From: DASTGO01 sp035719045
GTDB taxonomy: Bacteria > Actinomycetota > Actinomycetes > Actinomycetales > Kineosporiaceae
Direction: 5' to 3'
NCBI GenBank assembly: GCA_035719045.1
Contig: DASTGO010000554.1
Location: 1 to 15,637 of the forward strand
DNA: 15,637 nucleotides
Part shown: positions 1 through 8,216 of the stretch, one piece after another
Layout: every line of letters begins with the position of its first letter
How positions within the stretch are numbered: the stretch's first letter is position 1
Notes under the pieces: model-generated
Told to the model about the DNA's origin: nothing
Databases searched by the model: none
What the model saw: only the letters and a program-made list of their open reading frames with translations
Program-made: the position numbers and the translations under genes

Positions 1-254
1 AGGAGGAGCAGGTCGTGGTCCGGCGCGGGGACTGCCTGTGGGACCTGGCCGCCCGCCGGCTCGGTCCCATGGCGACGGCAGCCGAGATCGCCGCCGAATC
101 GCATCGCTGGTACCAGGCCAACCGGGGGGTGATCGGCCCCGATCCGGACCTGCTGCGCCCGGGCCAACTGCTGCGGCCCCCGCCCGCCTCGGGAGTCCCC
201 TCCGGTGCCGCTGAGCCCGGGGCACCTGTGACGGGCAAGGGAGGGCGGTCATGA
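1..254 (+). CDS. LysM-domain protein, C-terminal fragment (5' end outside window)
   Basis: The reading frame is open from the window edge, so this is the end of a longer protein. The visible part reads EEQVVVRRGDCLWDLAARRLG and continues through a segment with RWYQANRGVIG and LLRPGQLL. This is a LysM fold: the start V-x-R-G-D-x-L-W-D-L-A and the closing P-G-Q-x-L are the family signature. LysM modules bind N-acetylglucosamine-containing glycans such as peptidoglycan. About 25 Pro/Ala/Gly-rich residues follow to the stop. The stop overlaps the start of the next gene (ATGA, 251-254), so the two are probably translationally coupled. A GTG at 15 could be called as a start, but it lies inside the LysM domain and the frame continues upstream. 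In related Actinobacteria, large LysM proteins, some fused to regulatory domains, sit at this place; what lies upstream here cannot be seen. Confidence 0.8.
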   Translation, partial: EEQVVVRRGDCLWDLAARRLGPMATAAEIAAESHRWYQANRGVIGPDPDLLRPGQLLRPPPASGVPSGAAEPGAPVTGKGGRS

Positions 255-970
255 GCGCCGTCCCCGCAGGGGAGGCCTTCTCCGGCACCTATCCCCAGTC
301 TGCGGCTGCCACGGCCCGGCGCCGGCCGGCCGGCAGCCTGCGCCCCGCTCCCACGGACCCCGACCGGGCCCACCTCACCCCCACCGATCCCGACCGGGCC
401 CACCTCACCCCCGCCGACCCCGGTGCCGGGCCCGCCGGGGCACCCCGGCTGCGCCGACTGCCCGTCCCCGTCAGCCAGCCGCGGGCCGCCCTGCGGGTGG
501 TGCGTGACGACGGTCCCCCGATCCCGCCCGCCCAGACCGTCCTGGCCCTGCCCCTGCCGCTCGGCGTGATACCCGACGCCGACACCGGGGACGACTTCGC
601 GGCCCGGCGCCGCACCCCTGGTCACGCCCTGCCCGACCCGGCGGACTGGGCCCGGCAGTTCGTCCAGGCGGCGATCGAGGTGACCACCGGCCTGCGCCCG
701 GCCAGCCAGCTCGTGCGCTGGACCACGGACGAGATCCGTACCCGGCTGGCCCGCCGCGCCGAGCTGGCGCGCCGGATGTCGCGGCGGGCGGCACCCCGCG
801 CACAGTCCGCCCAGCCCAGCACCGTCCGGTCGACCCGGGTGTGCATTCCGCGGGACGGAGTGGCCGAGGCCTGCGCGGTGGTCAGCGACGGCGTCAGGTT
901 CCGGGCGGTCGCGCTGCGGATGGAGGGACTGGACGGCCGGTGGCGGGTGACCTCCCTCGAGCTGGGCTGA
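251..970 (+). CDS. Rv3235 family protein (DUF6459)
   Basis: The product is 239 residues. The N-terminal half (about 1-115) is low-complexity, rich in Pro/Ala/Arg/Asp, and contains two exact copies of the decapeptide TDPDRAHLTP (residues 35-54). The C-terminal half is the conserved part: FVQAAIEVTTGLRPASQLVRW, an Arg-rich helix, then STRVCIPRDGVAEACAVV and a final WRVTSLELG. This pattern (a 'GxRPxxQLxRW' segment, then a small beta region ending in W-x-x-x-L-x-L-G) is what I recognise as the Rv3235/DUF6459 family, which has no established function. Its place, running convergently towards secA, matches M. tuberculosis Rv3235 near secA1. The ATG overlaps the stop of the LysM gene by four bases. 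The family call is by motif and synteny; no biochemical role should be assumed. Confidence 0.85.
   Translation: MSAVPAGEAFSGTYPQSAAATARRRPAGSLRPAPTDPDRAHLTPTDPDRAHLTPADPGAGPAGAPRLRRLPVPVSQPRAALRVVRDDGPPIPPAQTVLALPLPLGVIPDADTGDDFAARRRTPGHALPDPADWARQFVQAAIEVTTGLRPASQLVRWTTDEIRTRLARRAELARRMSRRAAPRAQSAQPSTVRSTRVCIPRDGVAEACAVVSDGVRFRAVALRMEGLDGRWRVTSLELG
353..412 (+). repeat. Two tandem 30-bp units coding TDPDRAHLTP
   Basis: Two adjacent 30-bp units at 353-382 and 383-412 differ at a few synonymous positions and code the same decapeptide. A partial third unit (ADPGAG) follows. The repeat is in frame, so copy-number changes would only change the length of the disordered N-terminal region of the Rv3235-family protein. 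Confidence 0.85.
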
Positions 971-1022
971 TCGTCGGCAGCCGGCGGGAACGAGGGGCGA
1001 GACGGACCAGGGCCGTTGACGG

Positions 1023-1057
1023 CCGCGTGCCCGGCACCTGAGGTGCCGGACACGCGG
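1023..1057. terminator. Hairpin between convergent Rv3235-family gene and secA
   Basis: Arms 1023-1038 and 1042-1057 pair over 16 positions with one C/A mismatch (1030/1050), around a three-base TGA loop. The inner arm is CCGGCACC and its complement, the outer arm CCGCGTG and its complement. It lies 53 bases after the stop of the plus-strand gene and 40 bases past the secA stop. There is no T-tract, so it resembles the stem-only terminators of Actinobacteria and could act in both directions. Confidence 0.65.
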
Positions 1058-1070
1058 GCGGTTCGGACTT

Positions 1071-1087
1071 CCCGGACCAGGTCCGGG
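1071..1087 (-). terminator. Short hairpin just downstream of secA
   Basis: CCCGGA and TCCGGG arms flank a five-base loop, making a 17-base near-palindrome 10 bases past the secA stop codon. The stem is fully GC apart from one A-T pair. Together with the longer hairpin at 1023-1057 it probably ends secA transcription. No T-tract is present. Confidence 0.45.
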
Positions 1088-1096
1088 TCCGGCGGA

Positions 1097-3808
<2,712 letters not shown>

Positions 3809-3841
3809 CAGGTCTCCCAGCACTCTCAGGATCCGCCTCGT

Positions 3842-3858
3842 GGCGTCACCGTGACGCC
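3842..3858. promoter_or_regulatory. 17-bp perfect inverted repeat upstream of secA
   Basis: GGCGTCAC and GTGACGCC arms of eight bases surround one central base. It lies 33 bases upstream of the chosen secA start and about 136 bases upstream of the divergent GNAT gene. As DNA it looks like a dimeric operator. As secA leader RNA it could form a GC-rich hairpin of about seven pairs. The palindrome is directly visible; its role is inferred. Confidence 0.5.
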
Positions 3859-3902
3859 GCCTTCCGGGCAGACGAACAGGGACACCCGAAGGTGCCCACG
3901 CC

Positions 3903-3908
3903 ATCGTA
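3903..3908 (-). promoter_or_regulatory. Possible -10 element for secA
   Basis: On the minus strand this reads TACGAT, matching the actinobacterial TANNNT -10 consensus. No good -35 element is visible at 16-18 bases. If used, transcription would start near 3896, giving a leader of about 88 bases that includes the palindrome at 3842-3858. One short match in 186 bases of intergenic DNA is weak evidence. Confidence 0.3.
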
Positions 3909-3994
3909 GACAGGGGTGGCTGCCACTGGGGAAACGGCGCGGATCACGCCGGGTCTGCGTTGCCCTACGGGCTGCGAACAGGCAGGCTCACCGA

Positions 3995-5203
3995 ATGGAC
4001 ATTCCGCCTTGGGCGCCCACCCTCACCGACGGGGTGGTCACCCTGCGGGCGCACCGGCCCGGCGACGCCGACGGCGTGCTGGAGCAGGCGCGCGACGAGC
4101 AGATGCAGCGCTGGACCTCGGTCCCCGCGCCGTACGGGTACCAGGACGCCGCCGAGTGGATCGGCTCCCGCCGCCCGGACTGGGAGGCCGGCCGCAACCT
4201 CGCGCTGGCGATCGAGTGCGGGGGGCGGTTCGCCGGATCGATCGACTTCCGCCCGGATCGTGCCGGGGCGGCCGAGGTGGGCTACGGGCTCGGACCGTGG
4301 GCCCGCGGCCAGGGCATGATGAGCCGGGCGCTGCGGCTGTACCTGCCCTGGGGTTTCCGGGAGCTGGGACTGGAGGTCGTGCACTGGCGGGCGGCGGCCG
4401 GCAACTGGCCGAGCCGGCGGGCGGCCTGGGCGGTCGGGTTCCGGGTGGAGGGCCTGGTCCGGGGGCTGCTGGCCGACCGCGGATCCCGGCAGGACGGCTG
4501 GATCGGGTCGCTGCGCCGGACCGACCCGCTGTCGCCGGCACATTCCTGGCACACCCCGCCGGTGATCCAGGACGCACGGGTCCAACTGCGGGCCCACCGC
4601 CCAGAGGACCTCCCCCGGATGGTCGAGGCTGCCGGGGACCCGCTCACCCGGCAGTGGCTGCCGGCCCAGCCGTCGCCGTACACCGCCGCCGACGCCGCGG
4701 CCCATCTGGAGGACATCCGGGAGCAGCAGGCGGGTGGCCACGCCCTGTACTGGGCGGTGGCCGATCCCGGGGACTCCCGGCTGGTCGGGGAGATCGGAAT
4801 GTTCGGCTTGTCCAGCCCGTCCCGCTCCGGCGAACTCGGCTACTGGGCCCACCCGGACAGCCGGGGACGCGGGCTGACCACGGCCGGGGTCCGCCTGGCG
4901 GCGCGGCACGCCCTGCTGCCGCTGGAGGTGGGCGGGCTCGGCATGACCCGGCTGGTGATCCGGGCCGCCGCCGAGAACGAGGCCTCCCAGCGGGTGGCCC
5001 TGTCGGCCGGGTTCCGGCCGGCCGGCCGGGACCGGTGCGCGGAACGGCTGCGGGACGGGACGCTGGCCGACCTGCTGCGGTTCGAGCTGATCGCCGCCGA
5101 CCTGGACCGGCTGCCGGTCCCCGGTGCCGACCACGGATCCTGGGACGAGACCGGTGCACGGCCGGACGGTGCCTGGCGGGTGTCCGGGGCACGCGGTTGG
5201 TGA
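3995..5203 (+). CDS. Protein with two tandem GNAT acetyltransferase domains
   Basis: GNAT enzymes move an acetyl group from acetyl-CoA to an amine, often a protein N-terminus, antibiotic or small metabolite. This 402-residue protein holds two RimJ/RimL-like copies. Domain 1 (about 12-170) has the acetyl-CoA pyrophosphate loop RGQG (104-107), preceded by EVGYGLGPWA. Domain 2 (about 190-365) has GELGYWAHPDSRGRG with RGRG at 290-293, then the AAAENEASQRVALSAGFRPAG motif. The matching place in domain 1 reads AAAGNWPSRRAAWAVGF: the usual Glu of the 'EN' pair is Gly, so domain 1 may be altered in activity or substrate. A tail of roughly 35 residues follows domain 2. The frame extends upstream to 3851, but homology begins after ATG 3995, which has only a weak GGCAGG site upstream. 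The substrate is unknown. Confidence 0.85.
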   Translation: MDIPPWAPTLTDGVVTLRAHRPGDADGVLEQARDEQMQRWTSVPAPYGYQDAAEWIGSRRPDWEAGRNLALAIECGGRFAGSIDFRPDRAGAAEVGYGLGPWARGQGMMSRALRLYLPWGFRELGLEVVHWRAAAGNWPSRRAAWAVGFRVEGLVRGLLADRGSRQDGWIGSLRRTDPLSPAHSWHTPPVIQDARVQLRAHRPEDLPRMVEAAGDPLTRQWLPAQPSPYTAADAAAHLEDIREQQAGGHALYWAVADPGDSRLVGEIGMFGLSSPSRSGELGYWAHPDSRGRGLTTAGVRLAARHALLPLEVGGLGMTRLVIRAAAENEASQRVALSAGFRPAGRDRCAERLRDGTLADLLRFELIAADLDRLPVPGADHGSWDETGARPDGAWRVSGARGW

Positions 5204-5757
5204 GGCGGCGGCAGCCGGAGTACCAACTGACCGGCGGGTTACGGCTGCGGGCCTGGACCCTCGCGGACACCGCGGGGCTGCTGCTGGCGATGCGGGACCC
5301 GCTCGTCGTGCGCTATGCGGGGTTCCTGGTCAAGGACCGGGCGGAGGCGGAGCTGCACATCCAGCGCTACGCGGCGGGCTGGGCCGCCGGGGAGGGACCG
5401 GCGTGGGCGATCTCGGACGGTCCGGGTGCACTGCTCGGGTCGGTCCGGTTCGGCCTGACCGACCGCGCCCTCGGCTGCGGCATGGTGGGGTACTGGCTGC
5501 TGCCACCGGCCCGCGGGCACGGCGTGGTGTCGGCGGCGGTCCGGATCGGCAGCGAACTCGTGCTCGGGTCGCTGGGCTGGCACCGGGTCGAGTTGCGGCA
5601 TGCGGTGGAGAACGAGCGGTCCTGCGCGGTCGCCCGTCGCTGTGGTTACCGGCTGGAGGGCACCATGCGGGGTGCCATGCGCTACCCGTCCGACGGGCGG
5701 TGGTCCGACGAGCACCTGCACGCCCGCCTGGCCGGGGATCCCAGGTCCGGCAGCTGA
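5200..5757 (+). CDS. GNAT family N-acetyltransferase, single domain
   Basis: The product is 185 residues and one GNAT domain long. It shows a start like LTGGLRLRAWTLADTAGLL, then GMVGYWLLPPARGHG with the acetyl-CoA loop RGHG at residues 105-108, then HAVENERSCAVARRCGY and the family ending SDEHLHARL. This is RimJ/RimL-type; the substrate is not predictable. I chose GTG at 5200 because it overlaps the upstream gene's TGA as GTGA, a common sign of translational coupling, and leaves a full domain. The same frame is open far upstream, but that part is only the shadow of the two-domain gene. It is in the -1 frame relative to its neighbour, so the two genes together resemble a three-domain GNAT split in two. 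Confidence 0.85.
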   Translation: MRRRQPEYQLTGGLRLRAWTLADTAGLLLAMRDPLVVRYAGFLVKDRAEAELHIQRYAAGWAAGEGPAWAISDGPGALLGSVRFGLTDRALGCGMVGYWLLPPARGHGVVSAAVRIGSELVLGSLGWHRVELRHAVENERSCAVARRCGYRLEGTMRGAMRYPSDGRWSDEHLHARLAGDPRSGS

Positions 5758-5826
5758 CCCCCGCGGTTTCCCTGCGCGGTCGCCGAGCTGCGGGTACAGC
5801 CCGCCCCGGTCAGCCGGACGGCTCCG

Positions 5827-5853
5827 CCGCGGGCGGTCGCGGTCACCCCGCGG
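5827..5853. terminator. Weak hairpin between convergent GNAT and ycaQ genes
   Basis: CCGCGGG (5827-5833) pairs with CCCGCGG (5847-5853) around a 13-base loop, within the 104-base gap between two convergent genes. The stem is short and there is no T-tract, so its use as a terminator is a guess from its position. Confidence 0.3.
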
Positions 5854-5861
5854 GCAGCCGG

Positions 5862-7091
5862 TCAGCCGGACTTGGCGGGCAGGGCCGCGGCGAGGTCCGC
5901 AGCCAGGTCCCCGCGGCCGGCGACGTGCACCTCGTCGAGCCCGAGCCAGCACGCCATCAGCAGCAGCTCCTCGGCCAGCTCACCGGCCACGCCGGGCTCC
6001 GCCTCGGGCTCCCGCCAGGCCGCCTGCACCCGCAGCACCCCACCCCCGCCCGGTGACCGGTCCGCCTTGAGGTCCACCCGGGCGGCGAGCCGGTCCCCGA
6101 GCAGGAAGGGCAGGACGTAGTAGCCGTGCACCCGGGAGGCCGCCGGGGTGTAGATCTCGATCCGGTACCGGAACCCGAACAGTTCCTCGGTGCGCTGCCG
6201 CTCCCAGATCAGGGAGTCGAACGGGGACAGCAGGGCCCGGGCGCTGATCCGCCGCGGGATCCGGGCCTCGGTGTGCAGGTAGACCGGCCGGTTCCAGCCC
6301 TTGACCGTGACCGGACGCAGGACGCCTTCCTCGACCAGTTCCGCCACGGCGGCCTTGACCGGTTCGGGGCGCAGCCGGAAGTAGTCCCGCAGACAGCGCA
6401 GGGTCGCCACACCGTGAGCCCGGGCCGCGATCTCCACCAGGTCATGGTGGGCCTGCCGAGGGGACGGGTCGGGCGCGCCGGCGATCTCGGGCGGCAGCAC
6501 CCGTTCCGGCAGGTCGTAGCGCCGCTCGAACTGCGCGGTCCGGCCCGCGGAGGACAGTTCCCCCGACCAGAACAGGAAGGACACCGCACGCTTGGTGTCG
6601 GTCCAGTTCCAGCCCCAGCGGGACCGGTCCCGGCAGGCCTCGGGCGCCAGGTCGCGCTCGATCTGGGCCGCCGTCACCGGTCCCGCCTGCGCGACGTAGT
6701 CCCGTACGGCGGCCACCAGCGCGGGCTGCTCCCGGGCGATCCGGACCATCCCGCCCCAGGCCTCGTCGTGGACTCGGGCCATCCGGAACCGCAGCAGACG
6801 ATGGGTGGCCGGCGGGATGAACGACGCCTCATGTGCCCAGTACTCGACCAGCCGGCGGGGTGCGGACGAGCATGCCCGGTCCAGCAGCGCCCGGGGGTAG
6901 GGCCCGAGCCGGCTGAACACGGGCAGGTAGTGGCTGCGGGAGAGCACGTTCACGGAGTCGATCTGGAGCACGCCGACGGCGCCCACCACCCGCTGCACCT
7001 GGCGCAGGGTGACCGCTCCCGGAAACCGTCCGGTGCCGAAACCCTGCGCGGCCAAGGCGATCCGGCGGGCCTGGGCCAGGGTGAACGTCAC
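5862..7091 (-). CDS. YcaQ/AlkX-like winged-helix DNA glycosylase
   Basis: This belongs to the HTH_42/YcaQ (AlkZ-like) family. Characterised members remove alkylated bases and can unhook interstrand crosslinks. It starts TFTLAQARRIALAAQGF and carries LQIDSVNVL, whose Q-I-D fits the catalytic Q-x-D motif of the YcaQ branch (Q43 and D45 from this start). Further marks are SRLGPYPRALLD, VEYWAHEASFIP, WNWTDTKRAVSFLFWSGEL, a winged-helix stretch with LVEEGVLRPVTVKGWNRPVYLH, LLSPFDSLIWERQRTEELFGF, and a closing LGLDEVHVAGRGDLAADLAAAL. Length with GTG 7091 is 409 residues, close to E. coli YcaQ, but no Shine-Dalgarno is seen there. GTG 7172 has AGGA eight bases upstream and would add 27 low-complexity residues; this start is undecided. 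It follows hpf but is separated from it by a strong hairpin, so it probably has its own promoter. Confidence 0.88.
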   Translation of the reverse strand: MTFTLAQARRIALAAQGFGTGRFPGAVTLRQVQRVVGAVGVLQIDSVNVLSRSHYLPVFSRLGPYPRALLDRACSSAPRRLVEYWAHEASFIPPATHRLLRFRMARVHDEAWGGMVRIAREQPALVAAVRDYVAQAGPVTAAQIERDLAPEACRDRSRWGWNWTDTKRAVSFLFWSGELSSAGRTAQFERRYDLPERVLPPEIAGAPDPSPRQAHHDLVEIAARAHGVATLRCLRDYFRLRPEPVKAAVAELVEEGVLRPVTVKGWNRPVYLHTEARIPRRISARALLSPFDSLIWERQRTEELFGFRYRIEIYTPAASRVHGYYVLPFLLGDRLAARVDLKADRSPGGGGVLRVQAAWREPEAEPGVAGELAEELLLMACWLGLDEVHVAGRGDLAADLAAALPAKSG

Positions 7092-7300
7092 TTGTGCCGG
7101 TGACGACGCCCGGGCGGTGGCGGCACCGCCACGGACCGGGCTGCGCAGAGCGGGGGTGCGGACGGCGGACACGCGGGTGATCCTGCCAGGGCCCTGCGAC
7201 AGAACCCCCGCCGCGCAGCACCGCCACCGCGGCTGGGCAGGACGGGCACGACGACGCCCCCAGCCCGGACACACTTTCCTGCCGGTAGCCGCCCCGCACC

Positions 7301-7395
7301 GACGCGACACCGCACTCCCGACGCGACACCGCACTCCCGACGCAGCACGCGCTCCGCGACGCAGGACGCGCTCCGCGACGCAGCACCGCCGCCCC
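7301..7395. repeat. Tandem array of five 19-bp units
   Basis: Five contiguous 19-bp units start at 7301, 7320, 7339, 7358 and 7377. Units 1 and 2 are identical (GACGCGACACCGCACTCCC). Units 3 and 4 differ from each other at one base (GACGCAGCACGCGCTCCGC). Unit 5 is the most divergent and forms most of the left arm of the hairpin at 7379-7426. There are no spacers. All units begin GACGC. A related 12-base piece, CGCAGCACCGCC, recurs at 7214-7225. The array is in the non-coding gap between hpf and the YcaQ-like gene. Confidence 0.85.
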
Positions 7396-7426
7396 ACCGG
7401 ACGGGCGGTGGGGCGGCGGTGCTGCG
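7379..7426 (-). terminator. Very strong 21-bp hairpin downstream of hpf
   Basis: Bases 7379-7399 pair perfectly with 7406-7426 around a six-base loop: 21 base pairs, nearly all GC. It begins 19 bases past the hpf stop codon. It has no T-tract, as is usual for candidate terminators in Actinobacteria. Its position before a gene on the same strand suggests that it ends, or strongly reduces, transcription from the mtr-hpf series into the YcaQ-like gene, or protects the hpf mRNA 3' end. Confidence 0.75.
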
Positions 7427-7445
7427 ATGGACGAGCCGCGCCGGA

Positions 7446-8111
7446 TCAGCTGTGCAGGCTCGCCGGGATGCGCTCCTCGATCTCGGCGCCGGCCACGAGC
7501 CGGATCAGCCCGTAGTTCCAGCCACGCCGCCGGTAGACCACGCTCGGCAGCCCGCTGTCGGCGTCGACGAAGAGGAAGAAGTCGTGGCCGACCAGTTCCA
7601 TCTCGTACAGCGCCTGGTCGAGGGTCATCGGGATGGCCGCGTGGTCCTTGGTCCGGATCACCACGGGGCTGTCCTCGAGGCCCTCGTCGTGGTCGCTTCC
7701 CGCGGCCCCGTCGAGCTCGGCGACCGCCCCGGGAACGGTCCGGGCGACGGCGGCCGCGACCTCGGCGGCGGCCGGCACCCGCACCGACGGCGGGGTCTGC
7801 CGCCCGTGGTGGACCTTGCGACGGTCACGGGTGCGACGCAGCCGCTCCAGGAGCTTGCCGAACGCCAGGTCGAGAGCGGCGAGCATGTCGTCAGCGGAGG
7901 CCTCGGCCCGGATCACCGGACCCTTGTCCCGAACCGTGATCTCGACCTTCTGCGAGGTCTGGGATTGCCGCGGGTTGCGCTCGTAGGACAGTTCGACGTC
8001 CACCCGGTGGGCCCGGGGCGCCAGCTGCCCGATCTTTCCGAGCTTCTCCTCAGCGATACGGCGGAACCGGTCCGGCACCTCGGTGCGACGGCCGGTGATC
8101 ACGATCTCCAC
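7446..8111 (-). CDS. hpf: Ribosome hibernation promoting factor, long form
   Basis: Long HPF binds the 30S decoding site and dimerises 70S ribosomes into inactive 100S particles in stationary phase or stress. The 221-residue product has the N-terminal ribosome-binding domain at about 1-100 (MEIVITGRRTEVPDRFRR, then HRVDVELSYERNPRQ and a basic RLRRTRDRRKVHHG). An acidic/alanine linker follows (about 105-148), then the C-terminal dimerisation domain (149-205) with KDHAAIPMTLDQALYEMEL, GHDFFLFVDADSG and VVYRRRGWNYGLIRL. Both domains make it the long form, the orthologue of M. tuberculosis Rv3241c by synteny. The start is GTG at 8111 with AGGAGGT seven bases upstream. A structured 102-base gap precedes it and a very strong hairpin follows. 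Confidence 0.96.
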   Translation of the reverse strand: MEIVITGRRTEVPDRFRRIAEEKLGKIGQLAPRAHRVDVELSYERNPRQSQTSQKVEITVRDKGPVIRAEASADDMLAALDLAFGKLLERLRRTRDRRKVHHGRQTPPSVRVPAAAEVAAAVARTVPGAVAELDGAAGSDHDEGLEDSPVVIRTKDHAAIPMTLDQALYEMELVGHDFFLFVDADSGLPSVVYRRRGWNYGLIRLVAGAEIEERIPASLHS

Positions 8112-8118
8112 GGCAAGG

Positions 8119-8125
8119 ACCTCCT
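8119..8125 (-). promoter_or_regulatory. Consensus Shine-Dalgarno of hpf
   Basis: The minus strand reads AGGAGGT, seven bases before the GTG start at 8111. It is the best ribosome binding site in the window and fixes the hpf start. Confidence 0.85.
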
Positions 8126-8136
8126 GTCGTTGCGAC

Positions 8137-8201
8137 GGATGCGCCCGCAGGCGCAGGCCCGCTTTCGCAGCCTCCCCCGGTCATTGCCTGCGGGTGCGTC
8201 C
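8137..8201 (-). promoter_or_regulatory. Long stem-loop in comF-hpf gap
   Basis: Bases 8186-8201 can pair with 8137-8152 over 16 positions, around a 33-base loop. On the transcribed (minus) strand two positions are A-C mismatches and the rest pair. The stem starts 12 bases after the comF stop and ends 11 bases before the hpf Shine-Dalgarno. It could be a comF terminator, an hpf leader structure, or both. The hexamer GCCTGC of the 3' arm is duplicated next to it (8153-8158 on the plus strand), which allows an alternative pairing. The loop also contains CTGC-GAAA-GCGG, a small GNRA-type hairpin. Confidence 0.5.
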
Positions 8202-8210
8202 TACGGCTCC

Positions 8211-8216
8211 ACGCTA
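8211..8216 (-). promoter_or_regulatory. Possible -10 element for hpf
   Basis: The minus strand reads TAGCGT, matching TANNNT, and it overlaps the comF stop codon. Transcription would then begin near 8204, right before the stem-loop at 8201-8137. No convincing -35 is seen, so this is weak. Confidence 0.25.

Noticed and set aside
3965..5134. 389-codon minus-strand frame over the GNAT gene
   Set aside because: The product is low-complexity without domains and lies opposite a well-supported gene.
3916..5199. Upstream extension of the single-domain GNAT frame
   Set aside because: Its translation is Gly/Arg/Pro-rich shadow sequence over the two-domain GNAT gene; homology begins only after 5200.
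5190..5210. Programmed -1 frameshift fusing the two GNAT genes
   Set aside because: No slippery heptamer is visible at the junction, and the GTGA overlap explains the arrangement. A sequencing error cannot be excluded, but both ends look natural.
7301..7395. CRISPR array
   Set aside because: The units are contiguous 19-mers with no unique spacers, and no cas genes are present.
7092..7397. Extended N-terminus of the YcaQ-like protein through the repeat array
   Set aside because: The translation is Arg/Cys/Gly-rich and includes the repeats and the hairpin arm; family homology begins at about 7090.
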